A stretch of DNA of 64,000 nt from Bacillota bacterium. Its GTDB lineage: Bacteria; Bacillota_E; JAJZYS01; JAJYTV01. The notes below the pieces were generated by a model. That model searched no databases and was not told the origin of the DNA. It was given only the letters and a program-made list of their open reading frames with translations. Within the stretch, counting starts at the first letter, position 1, and the number at the start of each line of letters is the position of its first letter. Shown here in pieces: positions 15,374 through 24,313 of this stretch. A program made the translations under genes and the position numbers. The stretch spans positions 124,001 through 188,000 of the forward strand of contig JAJZVM010000002.1 of the NCBI GenBank assembly GCA_021845645.1, in the 5' to 3' direction.

Positions 15374-17231
15374 CCTCGTCGGCGGACTCGGCCTCCAGGG
15401 CCTCCTGCGCTGCCTGCCAGACGCCGTACAGCCGCTCGATCTCCTGGCTGAGCTCGAAGAGCCTCGTCGCAAGCTCTGTGGCATAGGCGCCCGCCGCCAG
15501 TTGGAGCTCCTGCTCGACTGCCCGGCGCGCTGCCTCGGCCTCGGCCACCAGGCGCTCCTGCTCGGCCACCTGCGAGCGCAGCTGCGAGCGGCGCGCCCGA
15601 CGCTGCTTGGCAGGCGCCGGTCTCGCCTCGCGCGGGCCCGAAGGCCGTTCGTCATCCGCCTGGGTGAGCCCGAGGATCTCCTCGAAGTCCTGGCTGATCT
15701 GCCAGCGCCCGTCCCCCTGCAGCCAGAGCCAGCGGTCGGTCACGCGCTGCAGGAGCGCCCGGTCGTGGGAGATCAGGAGAAGCGTGCCGGGAAAGGACAG
15801 GAGCGCTTCCTCGAGAGCCTCCTGCGCCGGCAGGTCGAGGTGGTTCGTCGGCTCGTCGAGCAGCAGCACGTTGGCCCCCGCGGCCACCAGCACCGCAAGG
15901 GCGAGGCGGCTGCGTTCGCCGCCCGACAGGGCACCAAGGGGCGTCTCGATCTGCGCGGGCTGGAAGAGATGCCGCGCGAGCAGCCTGCGGGCCGCGAAGA
16001 TCGTCATGCCCGGCAGGCGGAGGAGGGCGTCGAGAGGCGTGTCACCCGCGACGGACACCTCCTGCGCCAGGTAGCCAAGCCGTGTTCCCGGCGCCCAGAG
16101 GACCTCGCCGCCCTCGGGCTTGAACGTGCCGCGCAAGGCCTCGAGCAGCGTGGTCTTGCCGCTGCCGTTGCGGCCGACGATGCCGAGGCGGCCGCCCTCC
16201 GCAAGGCTGAATGCGAGGTCGCGCCAGAGGGTGCGCCCCGGGTAGGACTGGGACAGGCCCCGCACCTGCAGGAACAGCGTGCGCTCTCCCAGGGGGCGCC
16301 CGTCGAAGCGTAGTCTGAGCCTGCCTGCATGGTGCGCCTGGGCCACGGGTGCCAGCCGCTCGAGTTTGCGCTCGCGGTCGTGGGCCTGCGTCGAGCGGTT
16401 TCCCGCCTTGTACCGGCGGATATACGCCTGCAGACGCGCGCGCTCCGCCTCTCGCCGCCGGCTCTCCTCCTCCTCGCGGGCGATCTGGCGCTTCAGGTGC
16501 AGGCGGTAGGCGTCGTAGCCGCCGATGTAGGTCTGGAAGCCGAGCGGGCTGAAGTCCCAGATGGCGGTGGCCACGTTGCGCAGAAAGGCCCTGTCGTGCG
16601 AGGCGGCGATGATGCCCCCGGGATACAGGCGCAGCGTCTCTTCGAGCCAGGCCATCGCCGGCAGGTCGAGATGGTTCGTCGGCTCGTCCAGGAGCAGGAC
16701 ATCGGGCCTTTCCAGCAGGAGGCGCGCGAGCGCCAGCCGCACCTTCTGACCTCCTGACAGGCCCGCGGCCGGCATCGCCTCCTGCTCCGGCGTGAAGCCA
16801 AGACCGCGCAGGGTGGCGCGCACCCTGTTCTCCCAGAGGTAGCCGCCGAGCTGCTCGTAGTTGGTCAGGGCCTGCCCGTAGGCCGACAGCTGACTCTGAT
16901 CCTCGGCCAGTTCCGATTCGAGGCGGCGCAGGCGCCGCTCGAGCCTGGCGATCTCGCCGTCACCGGCCCCCAGAGCATACTGCCAAAGCGTCACCGCCTC
17001 GCCGAGCTCGAGCTCCTGGCGGAGGTACCCGACGCGCGCACCGCGCGCCGTCGTGACGAGACCTCCGGCAGGCTCGATCACCCGCGCGATGATGCGCAGA
17101 AGGGTCGTCTTGCCGATGCCGTTCGGACCGGTGAGGGCGATGCGCTGACCGGCCTCCAGCCGTCCGAAGACGCCTGTGAAGAGTTCCCGCCCGCCCACCT
17201 CGGCGCAGACGTCCTGCAGTTCGAGCAGCAT
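15363..17231 (-). CDS. ABC-F family ATPase (ribosome-associated, Uup/YdiF-like)
   Basis: The 622-residue soluble protein carries two ABC modules: GPNGIGKTT, LSGGQKVRLALAR and LLLDEPTNHLDLPA in the first, and GRNGSGKTT, LSGGERSRLALAVL and a second LLLDEPTNHLDLPA in the second. Between them is the charged ABC-F linker (EEEESRRREAERARLQ, NRSTQAHDRERKLERL). A C-terminal coiled coil (about 540-615) recalls Uup. ABC-F proteins act on the ribosome in translation or antibiotic protection; which role applies here is open. I chose ATG 17231, seven bases after GGAGG, over ATG 17237 and the frame start at 17267. Confidence 0.9.
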   Translation of the reverse strand: MLLELQDVCAEVGGRELFTGVFGRLEAGQRIALTGPNGIGKTTLLRIIARVIEPAGGLVTTARGARVGYLRQELELGEAVTLWQYALGAGDGEIARLERRLRRLESELAEDQSQLSAYGQALTNYEQLGGYLWENRVRATLRGLGFTPEQEAMPAAGLSGGQKVRLALARLLLERPDVLLLDEPTNHLDLPAMAWLEETLRLYPGGIIAASHDRAFLRNVATAIWDFSPLGFQTYIGGYDAYRLHLKRQIAREEEESRRREAERARLQAYIRRYKAGNRSTQAHDRERKLERLAPVAQAHHAGRLRLRFDGRPLGERTLFLQVRGLSQSYPGRTLWRDLAFSLAEGGRLGIVGRNGSGKTTLLEALRGTFKPEGGEVLWAPGTRLGYLAQEVSVAGDTPLDALLRLPGMTIFAARRLLARHLFQPAQIETPLGALSGGERSRLALAVLVAAGANVLLLDEPTNHLDLPAQEALEEALLSFPGTLLLISHDRALLQRVTDRWLWLQGDGRWQISQDFEEILGLTQADDERPSGPREARPAPAKQRRARRSQLRSQVAEQERLVAEAEAARRAVEQELQLAAGAYATELATRLFELSQEIERLYGVWQAAQEALEAESADEVRN

Positions 17232-17318
17232 CGCCATCCCTCCCCGCCACGCGCAACGATACCACACAGGGTCCGACCGCGCACCGCGTCAAGAGCCCTG
17301 GTCACAGGGTGACACCGC

Positions 17319-17715
17319 CTATCGGCGTCCCTTCAGCACCTCGTCGACGCACGCCGCGTGCCGAGCCTTCATCCGCTGCAAGGCCGGTGCGGCGAGCCCC
17401 GGCATCTTCGTCAAATAGTGATCCGTGAAGGCTTGCATGGCCTCGCGGCCCCAGAGCAGCGCGACTTCGAGCCGACCGTTGCCGGGATAGGCGAGCGGGT
17501 CGCCGCGGGCGGCGTCCTCCCAGTCGATGACCGCCGTCAGCCGCCCCATCCGCCAGAGCGTATTGCCCGGCCAGAAATCGCCATGGAGCAGGCGGGAGGG
17601 GGTGCGGCGCTCGGGCGGCCAGTTGTGTGCCAGCGCGCTTCGGATCACCTGCAGGCCGTCGTCACGCAGGTCGGGCGGCTCCGGATCGCTCTGGCCATCG
17701 TATCGCGCAGCACTG
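17319..17715 (-). pseudogene. 3' remnant of an aminoglycoside phosphotransferase/choline kinase-like gene
   Basis: The last ~130 codons of this frame match the C-terminal lobe of APH-family kinases: LLHGDFWPGNTLW (catalytic HGDxxxxN), TAVIDWEDAARGDP (the Mg-binding IDW-D) and LTKMPG. Upstream of about 17715 the homologous pattern stops and no N-terminal kinase lobe, start codon or ribosome site is found. It is therefore a truncated relic. The lost part was probably replaced by the sequence at 17697-17979. Confidence 0.7.
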
Positions 17716-17979
17716 GTGGCTCGGCCTGCTCGTGCTCCTGGTCTCGCGCGTGGTGCACCGGCCGGCGCAGGAACTCGCCAGGGACAGGATGGTGCCGGCA
17801 CCTGGCCGGGCGAGCCGACGCCAGCCCAGGTGCGGCGAGGCAGACGGGCGGTGGCCCTACGGAGCGTCGTGCTCATCGGTCTGGCCGCGGCCGCGTGGTT
17901 CCCGGGCGAGCTCCGGGATCCGCACCTGCGGGAGGCCCTAGTGATCGCCTGCGTGGCGGCGGGGGCATCATGGTCATGA
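17697..17979 (+). pseudogene. Possible frameshifted remnant of a membrane protein
   Basis: The plus strand encodes a hydrophobic stretch (HWWLGLLVLLVSRVVH) in one frame and another (VVLIGLAAAAWFPGEL, LVIACVAAGASWS with stop at 17979) in the next, as if a frameshift lay between about 17820 and 17850. There is no start codon or ribosome site. The 190 bases after it, up to the aro promoter, show nothing. Confidence 0.3.
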
Positions 17980-18134
17980 CACGTGCGACGGTGAGGGCTG
18001 CCGGCAGCTGACGGGCGCAGGACCATGGCGGCGACGCAGCCGGCGCCTCCCCATCCCGGCCGGACCGGTCAGGGAAGAGGCGCCGCCCGAATCGGCGTCG
18101 CGCGGGCAACGGCCCGCATGCCGCAACGTCGGGC

Positions 18135-18163
18135 TTGCAAACGGGACGGCCGCCTGCTATGGT
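18135..18163 (+). promoter_or_regulatory. Promoter of the aroF-pheA T-box transcript
   Basis: TTGCAA (18135-18140), a 17-base spacer and TATGGT (18158-18163), preceded by TG at the extended -10 position. The start is expected near 18170. Confidence 0.65.
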
Positions 18164-18169
18164 ACAAGG

Positions 18170-18448
18170 CAATATACGCGCATGGCGTTGAAGGGGCAAA
18201 GTAGGTCGGCCACCGCCGCTAGAGAGAAGGGAGCCTCGGCTGCAAGCTCCCGCGGCGCATCCGATGCGAAGTTCGCCCTGGAGCTGCCCGCTGAAGCCTT
18301 AGGGTGGTAGGCGTGGCCGGGTGCCCTCCGTGACAGGGGCTGGGTGTCGGACCGGCAGGTCCCGCACCGACAAGAGGGTCGCCGACGGCGGCCAATCAGG
18401 GTGGTACCGCGGGTCATGGACCCGTCCCGACGAGGGGCGGGTCCTTTT
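18170..18448 (+). promoter_or_regulatory. T-box leader with phenylalanine specifier upstream of aroF-pheA
   Basis: The T-box core AGGGTGGTACCGCGGG lies at 18398-18413. Stem I elements can be followed: AAGTAGG near 18200, AGAGAG near 18220, the apical GGCTGCAAG, then GATGCGAAG-TTC-GCCCTGGAG. The TTC at 18272-18274 is a phenylalanine codon in the same context as the specifiers of the other two T-boxes here. It should switch on the aromatic operon when tRNA-Phe is uncharged. Confidence 0.9.
18418..18448 (+). terminator. Intrinsic terminator of the aro T-box
   Basis: Stem GGACCCGTCCC/GGGGCGGGTCC with loop GACGA, then TTTT (18445-18448), just before the aroF ribosome site. Confidence 0.88.
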
Positions 18449-18482
18449 GTATACCCGAGCAGGCGAGAGGGAGGCGTGCGCG

Positions 18483-19562
18483 ATGGCGGAGGAGCTCCTC
18501 GTGACCGAAGGGGCAGGGCAGACGCGGCAGGTGGACGTGGGCTCGTTCGTGCGCTTCGGCGCCGCGACGCCGGTCGTGATCGCGGGCCCCTGCTCGGTGG
18601 AGTCCGAACGGCAGATCCAGGAGGCGGCCGAGGCGGTTGCGGCGGCCGGGGCGCACATGCTGCGCGGCGGCGCATTCAAGCCACGCACCTCGCCCTACGC
18701 GTTCCAGGGCCTTGGCGCCGAGGGGCTGCGCTACCTCGCCAAGGCCGGCAGCGCGGCGGGCCTGCCCGTCGTCACCGAGGTGCTCGACGCGCAGGACGTC
18801 GCGCTCATCGCCGAGCACGCCGACATGCTGCAGATCGGCGCGCGCAGCATGCAGAACTTCAGCCTGCTGCGCGCCGCCGGGCGCAGCGGCCGCCCGGTCC
18901 TGCTCAAGCGCGGTGCCGGCGCCACCCTTGACGAGTGGCTGCATGCGGCGGAGTACATCCTCGCGGAGGGGAACGCACAGGTCGTGCTCTGCGAGCGGGG
19001 CATCCGCAGCTTCGAGCCGTACACCCGCGCGACGCTCGACCTGGCCGGTGCCTTGGCCGCCCGCCAGCGGACGTCCCTGCCGGTGATCGCCGATCCCTCC
19101 CACGCCACGGGCCGCAGGGAGCTCGTCGTGCCGATGGCCTGCGCCGCGATCGCGGGCGGTCTGGACGGTGTCATCGTGGAGGTGCATCCGGACCCCGACC
19201 GCTCGGTCAGCGACGCCGCGCAGACCATCTCCAGCGAAGCCTTCGCGGGAATGATGCGCAGGCTCCACCTGCCGCCCCGCACCGCCGACCTCGCGCTCCT
19301 GCGCGACGCGGTCGACGATCTGGACGAGGCCATCCTCCGCCTGCTCGAACGCCGCATGGCCCTCTCCGCGCACATCGGCGAGGCCAAGCGCAGCCACGGC
19401 CTGCCCGTACGCCAGCCCAGGCGCGAGCAGGCGATCCTGCAGCGCCTCGCCGATCACAGCGGCAGCCACCTGCCCGCCGCAGCCGTGACCGACATCTGGA
19501 AGGCCATCCTCTCCGCGTCGCGCGCGCGCCAGGGCCGCACAGCCACCCAGGAGACGCGGTGA
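18483..19562 (+). CDS. aroF: Bifunctional DAHP synthase / chorismate mutase
   Basis: The product has 359 residues. Residues 25-255 are a type I-beta DAHP synthase, joining phosphoenolpyruvate and erythrose-4-phosphate: [57 protein letters not shown] and IVEVHPDP. Residues about 265-350 are an AroQ chorismate mutase ([29 protein letters not shown]). The fusion is DAHPS first and mutase last, the reverse of the Bacillus order. ATG 18483 follows GGGAGG by eight bases. Its stop overlaps the pheA start, and the Phe T-box controls both. The mutase part probably gives feedback control as well as catalysis. Confidence 0.95.
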   Translation: MAEELLVTEGAGQTRQVDVGSFVRFGAATPVVIAGPCSVESERQIQEAAEAVAAAGAHMLRGGAFKPRTSPYAFQGLGAEGLRYLAKAGSAAGLPVVTEVLDAQDVALIAEHADMLQIGARSMQNFSLLRAAGRSGRPVLLKRGAGATLDEWLHAAEYILAEGNAQVVLCERGIRSFEPYTRATLDLAGALAARQRTSLPVIADPSHATGRRELVVPMACAAIAGGLDGVIVEVHPDPDRSVSDAAQTISSEAFAGMMRRLHLPPRTADLALLRDAVDDLDEAILRLLERRMALSAHIGEAKRSHGLPVRQPRREQAILQRLADHSGSHLPAAAVTDIWKAILSASRARQGRTATQETR

Positions 19563-20377
19563 CGGGCCCGCTCCGCGTGGCGATCCAGGGCGAGCGCGGC
19601 GCCTACAGCGAGCAGGCGGCCTTGGCCCTGTACGGTCACGACGCCGCGATTGTGCCCTGCCGCACCCTGCCGGACGTCTTCTCGGCCTTGGGGCGCGGCG
19701 ACGTCGAGGCGGCGGCCGTTCCCGTCGAGAACTCCCGCGCGGGAACGATCGTCGAGACGTACGACCTCCTGCTCACGCACGACTACCCCGTGACGGGCGA
19801 GTACCGCCTGCGGGTGCGCCACTGCCTTCTGGGCCTGCCCGGTGCCGCACTGGCCGACATCCGCCGCGCCTACTCGCATCCGCAGGCCCTGGCGCAATGC
19901 CGCACCTTTCTCGAGCACCACGCCATCACGCCGGAGAGCGCCTACGATACCGCAGGCAGCGCCGCCGACGTCGCAAGGCGAGGCGACCGCGCCGCTGCCG
20001 CCATCGCCTCGCGCCGCGCCGCGGAACTGCTCGGCCTTTCGGTCCTGGCGGAGGGAATCGAGGACCGCCAGGACAACGTGACGCGCTTCCTTGCCGTCGG
20101 CGCCCCGCCGAACCTCGCGTCGGGGCCGGGACGATCCCTCGTGGCCTTCACCGTCCCGAACGAGCCGCGGGCCCTCTACCGCTGCCTGGAACCGTTCGCG
20201 CGCCACGACTGCAACCTGTCCAAGCTCGAGTCGCGACCCGACCAGCAGACGCCCTTCGCCTACGTATTCTACCTCGACGTGGACCGACGGGCGGACGACC
20301 CAGACCTGGCGCAGGCTCTCAGGGAACTCTCGCCCATTGCGACCTCCTGGCGCCTGCTCGGGAGTTTCGGAAACTGA
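19559..20377 (+). CDS. pheA: Prephenate dehydratase
   Basis: The 272-residue enzyme converts prephenate to phenylpyruvate. The catalytic domain shows [41 protein letters not shown] and [12 protein letters not shown]-terminal ACT domain with [17 protein letters not shown] and the Phe-binding motif LSKLESRP gives feedback inhibition. GTG 19559 overlaps the aroF stop (GTGA). With the upstream fusion, the unit provides DAHP synthase, chorismate mutase and dehydratase under a Phe T-box. Confidence 0.95.
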   Translation: MTGPLRVAIQGERGAYSEQAALALYGHDAAIVPCRTLPDVFSALGRGDVEAAAVPVENSRAGTIVETYDLLLTHDYPVTGEYRLRVRHCLLGLPGAALADIRRAYSHPQALAQCRTFLEHHAITPESAYDTAGSAADVARRGDRAAAAIASRRAAELLGLSVLAEGIEDRQDNVTRFLAVGAPPNLASGPGRSLVAFTVPNEPRALYRCLEPFARHDCNLSKLESRPDQQTPFAYVFYLDVDRRADDPDLAQALRELSPIATSWRLLGSFGN

Positions 20378-20388
20378 AGACCGTCACC

Positions 20389-20417
20389 TTGCCAAGATCC
20401 TGTCTGCACGGTATATT
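20389..20417 (+). promoter_or_regulatory. Promoter of the RRM protein gene
   Basis: TTGCCA (20389-20394), a 17-base spacer and TATATT (20412-20417), starting 12 bases after the pheA stop. This leaves a leader of about 95 bases before the GTG at 20519. Confidence 0.75.
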
Positions 20418-20441
20418 GATCCTGTCGCTTTAGGAGTTGGT

Positions 20442-20459
20442 ATGGATCCACGGCTGTAA
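20442..20459 (+). other. Five-codon open frame in the RRM leader
   Basis: ATG GAT CCA CGG CTG TAA (MDPRL) preceded by AGGAG with a normal spacing of seven bases. It lies in the 5' leader of the RRM gene and could be translated as a regulatory micro-ORF. Chance occurrence is possible. Confidence 0.3.
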
Positions 20460-20518
20460 CAGTTGCCATGTCTCCGTGCACTTCCTGGCGAATACGGTTT
20501 CGAAAGGAGTGCAGAGAC

Positions 20519-20785
20519 GTGCAGAAGACGATCTACGTCGGAAACCTGCCCTGGTCCGTTACCAGTGAGGACCTGCAGCAGGCGGTGTCACAGTATGCCG
20601 AGGTCCTGGCGGCGCGCATCGCGACCGACCGGGAGACCGGCCGTTCGCGTGGGTTCGGCTTCGTGGAGGTTCCCGCCGACAAGGCGGAGGCCGTGATCGA
20701 GGCCTTGAACGGAGCGGACTGGCAGGGTCGGCAGCTTACCGTGAACGAGGCGCGCCCCCGCGAGGAGCGCCCCCGTCGCTACTAG
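20519..20785 (+). CDS. RRM-domain RNA-binding protein
   Basis: The 88-residue protein is a single RNA recognition motif: RNP2 IYVGNL, RNP1 RGFGFVEV, and a short basic tail (PREERPRRY). It starts at GTG 20519, nine bases after AAAGGAG; an upstream in-frame ATG at 20468 has no ribosome site. Such glycine-poor bacterial RRM proteins bind single-stranded RNA and are often cold-induced. It has its own promoter, a ~95-base leader and a strong terminator, so it is monocistronic. Confidence 0.93.
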   Translation: MQKTIYVGNLPWSVTSEDLQQAVSQYAEVLAARIATDRETGRSRGFGFVEVPADKAEAVIEALNGADWQGRQLTVNEARPREERPRRY

Positions 20786-20796
20786 CCGTCGAACAC

Positions 20797-20831
20797 AGGG
20801 AGCCCGGCGAGAGCCGGGCTCCCTGCCTTTT
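20797..20831 (+). terminator. Intrinsic terminator after the RRM gene
   Basis: Perfect 12-bp stem AGGGAGCCCGGC/GCCGGGCTCCCT with loop GAGA, followed by GCCTTTT. Confidence 0.9.
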
Positions 20832-20933
20832 GCTCAGGCAGGCTGAGAGCCCGGCCGTTCTGGATGGCCGTGCCCCCTGGTCCTGTCAGGCGCTACAATG
20901 CAAGCGGGCGTACGAAGCTTGGGAGGTGCTCCT

Positions 20934-22418
20934 GTGCCGGACTGCCTGCTCGCGATCGACCAGGGCACGCATGCATCGCGCGCGGTGATCTTCGACCTCA
21001 AGGGCAGATCGCTCGCCAGCCGCGTCGTGCCTCTGAGGACGGTCTGCCCGATGCCCGGCTGGGTGGAGCAGGATCCGGACGACATCTTCGAAAGCAGCGT
21101 CCACGCGGCGCGCGGGGCCATGGCGGCCGGCGGCGTCGACCCACGGGATCTTCGCGCCGTCGGCATTGCGAACCAGCGCGAGACGCTGGTCGTCTGGGAT
21201 CGTGCAAGCGGGCGGCCAGCAGCCCCGGCCATCGTCTGGCAGGATCGACGCGGCCAGGCCGCGTGCGAAGAGCGGACGCAGGCGGCCGCCGACCTCGACC
21301 TCGCAGGCCGGACAGGGTTGCGCCTCGACCCCTATTTCACCGCCAGCAAGCTCTCGTGGCTGCTGCACGGGGATCAAGATCTCATGCAGGCCGCCCGCAA
21401 CGGACGCCTGCAGGCCGGAACGGTGGACAGCTGGCTCCTCTACCGCCTATCGGGCGGCGAGGTCTGGGCCACCGAGCCGAGCAATGCGAGCCGCACCCTG
21501 CTCTACGACCTGTGGCAGCGGCGATTCGCCCAGGAACTGCTCGACCTCTTCTCCGTGCCGACCTCCCTCCTGCCGCCGGTGCAGCCCTCCGCCCACCGTT
21601 TCGGCGTCACGGAGCGCGATCTGCTCGGCGCCAGGGTGCCCGTGACGGGCATGCTCGGCGATCAGCAGGCGGCGCTCCTCGGGCAAGGCTGTCTGGAGGC
21701 CGGCGACGCCAAGGATACCTTTGGCACAGGGGCCTTCCTGCTTGCCTGCACGGGCAAAGACGCCTGCCGCTCGGCACATGGCCTCCTGACCACGGTCGCC
21801 TGGGACTTCGGGGACGGGCCGAACTACGCCCTCGAAGGCAGCGTGTTCATGGCGGGTGCGCTCCTCGACTGGCTCATCGACCTCGGTCTCGCATCGTCCC
21901 CCGCGGAGCTGGATCGTCTGGCCATTGCGGCGCAGCCCGGGCACGGAGCCGTGGTCATACCGGCGCACCAGGGGCTCGGCGCCCCCTGGTGGGAGCCCGG
22001 GATGCGCGGCGCCATCTGGGGGCTCACCCGCTCCAGCGATCGGTCCGTGCTGGCACGGGCGGCCTTCGAGGCGATCGCGCAGCAGGCCGCGGACCTCACG
22101 GAGGCGATCCGGGACGACCTCGGCCGACCGCTCCGCGACCTGCGCATCGACGGCGGCGTCGTGCGCAGCGCACTCCTGCCGCAGCTCATCGCAGACCTCT
22201 CGGGGCTCGCCGTGCTGCGTAGCCTCGATCACGAGGCGACAGCGCGCGGCGCCGCGATGGTCGCGGCCCTGGGGGCAGGTCTGATGTCCGCGCAGGAACT
22301 TCCCGGCTTTGTCGGAGAGCGCGAGACGTTCGCCCCGGCCACCGCTGTCGAGCAACGCGAGGCCGAGCGCCAGCGCTGGCGCCGGGCCGTCACCCAGGCG
22401 CGAGGACTGGGGGCATGA
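20934..22418 (+). CDS. glpK: Glycerol kinase (FGGY family)
   Basis: The 494-residue FGGY carbohydrate kinase has AIDQGTHASRAVIFD at the N-terminus, GIANQRETLVVWD, WQDRRG, the GDQQAALLGQGC and GTGAFLL segments and the C-terminal RIDGGVVRSALLPQLIADL. Motifs and the overlap with glpD favour glycerol as substrate. THASRA departs from the common GTTSSR and the sequence is somewhat diverged, so another polyol is possible. GTG 20934 lies seven bases after GGGAGG. A TACAAT at 20894-20899 is a likely -10. Confidence 0.85.
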   Translation: MPDCLLAIDQGTHASRAVIFDLKGRSLASRVVPLRTVCPMPGWVEQDPDDIFESSVHAARGAMAAGGVDPRDLRAVGIANQRETLVVWDRASGRPAAPAIVWQDRRGQAACEERTQAAADLDLAGRTGLRLDPYFTASKLSWLLHGDQDLMQAARNGRLQAGTVDSWLLYRLSGGEVWATEPSNASRTLLYDLWQRRFAQELLDLFSVPTSLLPPVQPSAHRFGVTERDLLGARVPVTGMLGDQQAALLGQGCLEAGDAKDTFGTGAFLLACTGKDACRSAHGLLTTVAWDFGDGPNYALEGSVFMAGALLDWLIDLGLASSPAELDRLAIAAQPGHGAVVIPAHQGLGAPWWEPGMRGAIWGLTRSSDRSVLARAAFEAIAQQAADLTEAIRDDLGRPLRDLRIDGGVVRSALLPQLIADLSGLAVLRSLDHEATARGAAMVAALGAGLMSAQELPGFVGERETFAPATAVEQREAERQRWRRAVTQARGLGA

Positions 22419-24043
22419 CCGCCACCGCGCGGGAGCACGCCCTGCGCCGTGCCCAGATGGACGTGTTCGATCTCGCGGTGGTCGGCGGCGGCATCACCGG
22501 GGCGGGCGTGGCGCGCGAGGCGAGTCTCAGAGGCTTCACGACATGCCTTTGCGAGGCGCGGGACTTCGCGTCGGGAACCTCCAGCCGTTCGACCCGTCTG
22601 ATCCACGGCGGCCTGCGCTACTTGCGCATGGGCGACCTGAGGCTGGTGCGGGAATCCCTCCAGGAGCGGGAACTCCTGCGCCACGTCATGGCTCCCCACC
22701 TCGTCCGCGGCCTGCCGTTCTACTTCCCGATCTATCGCGGCGATCCCGACCCGCTCTGGCTGGTACGCATCGGCGTCGCCGTCTACGGTCGCCTGAGCGG
22801 CGCGGCGGCCGGGGAGATCGATCTTCGCCTGTCGCCTGCGACCCTGCGCGAGGCGATGCCGCTCCTGCGCCGCGACGGCCTCGCCGGCGGAGTGCGCTAC
22901 CTCGACGCCCGCACCGACGACGCCCGGCTCACCCTCGCCGTCCTGCGCGACGCGGCGGCGCACGGCGCAACGGTGCTGAACTATGCTCCTGTGCGCGCCT
23001 TCGGCCGCGACGGGGAGCTGCACCGCCTCAGCTGCCGCGACGAGGAGAGCGGCGAGACGTTTGCGGTCCGGGCGCGCCGGGTGCTCGTGGCGGCCGGTCC
23101 CTGGACCGACGAGGTGCTGCATCTTCTGGACCCGTCGTCACCGGAGCTCGTACGCCGCAGCGCCGGCAGCCATCTCGCCCTGCGCAGCGGTCGCCTGCCT
23201 TTGCCCGCAGCCTGCGTCATCCGCGGCGCCGACGGTCGCATGCTGTTCGCCGTGCCCCACGGCACGCAGACCTACATCGGCACCACCGACGTCGTCACCG
23301 ACGAACTGGACGGTTCCGTGGTGCCGGTGCAGGAGGCGGAATACATCCTGAAGGCCGCCGACCGCGCCTTCCCCGAGGCCCACCTCGGCCAGCACGATGT
23401 GATCGGCGCCTGGCGCGGCGTGCGACCACTCGCCCGCCCGAGGCGCAGCATGGCGGCCAACAGCGTCTCCCGCGAGGATCGCCTCGTGCCGGTGCAGGAC
23501 GGGATGCACGTGGTGGTGGGCGGCAAGCTGACCGCGTTCCGCGCCATGGCGGAGCGCATCCTGGACCGCGTCTTTCCTGGATCGGGCGGCGACGCGGCCG
23601 CCGGCGAGAGTCGCGCGCCGCTTCCCGGCGCGCAACGGGAACATCTGAGCGACGATCTCTGGCGGCAGGCCGCGCGGCGGACCGGCATGCGCGTGCATGA
23701 GCTCAAGGAGCGCCTCGCCCCGTACGGCGACGAGGCGGGTGCCGTGCTGGCGCACGGCTTCGGGCCGGGCGACCTGCGCTTCAGCCTGGATCGCGCCCTC
23801 CTGCGGTTCGCCGTCGCCGAAGAGTTCGCTCAGCATCTCATGGACGTCTACCGGCGCCGCACCGACCGCATGCTCTTCGGCGGCGACTTCGCCCTGCTGC
23901 ACCTCAAGGCCGACGCCGACGAGATGGGCCGTCTCATGGGCTGGTCGGAAGCAAGGCGCGAGGCGGAGATGGACGCTGTACGGCGCGCGGAAGCGCAGAT
24001 GCTGGCCTGGCGCCTGCCGCACTCTGATGAGATTCTCAGATGA
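22415..24043 (+). CDS. glpD: Glycerol-3-phosphate dehydrogenase (FAD, aerobic type)
   Basis: The 542-residue flavoprotein oxidises glycerol-3-phosphate to dihydroxyacetone phosphate and passes electrons to the quinone pool. FAD motif VVGGGITGAGVAREA (residues about 18-32), SSRSTRLIHGGLRYL, the GlpO/GlpD strand QTYIGTTDVVTDE and GAWRGVRPLARP are diagnostic. The C-terminal helical domain ends near RRAEAQML. ATG 22415 overlaps the glpK stop (ATGA), so glycerol uptake into glycolysis is encoded as a coupled pair; no glpF is present. Confidence 0.95.
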   Translation: MTATAREHALRRAQMDVFDLAVVGGGITGAGVAREASLRGFTTCLCEARDFASGTSSRSTRLIHGGLRYLRMGDLRLVRESLQERELLRHVMAPHLVRGLPFYFPIYRGDPDPLWLVRIGVAVYGRLSGAAAGEIDLRLSPATLREAMPLLRRDGLAGGVRYLDARTDDARLTLAVLRDAAAHGATVLNYAPVRAFGRDGELHRLSCRDEESGETFAVRARRVLVAAGPWTDEVLHLLDPSSPELVRRSAGSHLALRSGRLPLPAACVIRGADGRMLFAVPHGTQTYIGTTDVVTDELDGSVVPVQEAEYILKAADRAFPEAHLGQHDVIGAWRGVRPLARPRRSMAANSVSREDRLVPVQDGMHVVVGGKLTAFRAMAERILDRVFPGSGGDAAAGESRAPLPGAQREHLSDDLWRQAARRTGMRVHELKERLAPYGDEAGAVLAHGFGPGDLRFSLDRALLRFAVAEEFAQHLMDVYRRRTDRMLFGGDFALLHLKADADEMGRLMGWSEARREAEMDAVRRAEAQMLAWRLPHSDEILR

Positions 24044-24122
24044 GCTTCAGACAGCCTTTAAGTTGGCGCCTTATGCTGATCTCAGTTCCGCAGGGCAATT
24101 GAGTTCCGCGAGGTGAGTTCTC

Positions 24123-24242
24123 GTGCGCGCGATCCGCCGGTCACATATCCTTCAGAACGCGCTGCTGCTCTCGTTCCTGTTTGTGCTCGGCGCTTCCGGC
24201 GTCTACCTCCTGATGCTGGGACGATCGCTGCACTTCAGCTAG
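24123..24242 (+). CDS. 39-residue single-pass membrane protein
   Basis: GTG 24123 follows GAGGTGA by six bases and opens a 39-codon frame ending TAG 24240-24242. The product has a basic N-terminus (VRAIRRSHIL) and one hydrophobic segment of about 20 residues (ALLLSFLFVLGASGVYLLML), then RSLHFS. It follows glpD by 80 bases. It is too short to assign to a family; the good ribosome site and clean membrane helix argue that it is real. Confidence 0.5.
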   Translation: MRAIRRSHILQNALLLSFLFVLGASGVYLLMLGRSLHFS

Positions 24243-24313
24243 ACGCCCGACATTCCCAGAGCAGAAAGACGTAGGCCGTCAGCCCGCGGGCCGGGCGGCC
24301 CGGTTGTCATGTG

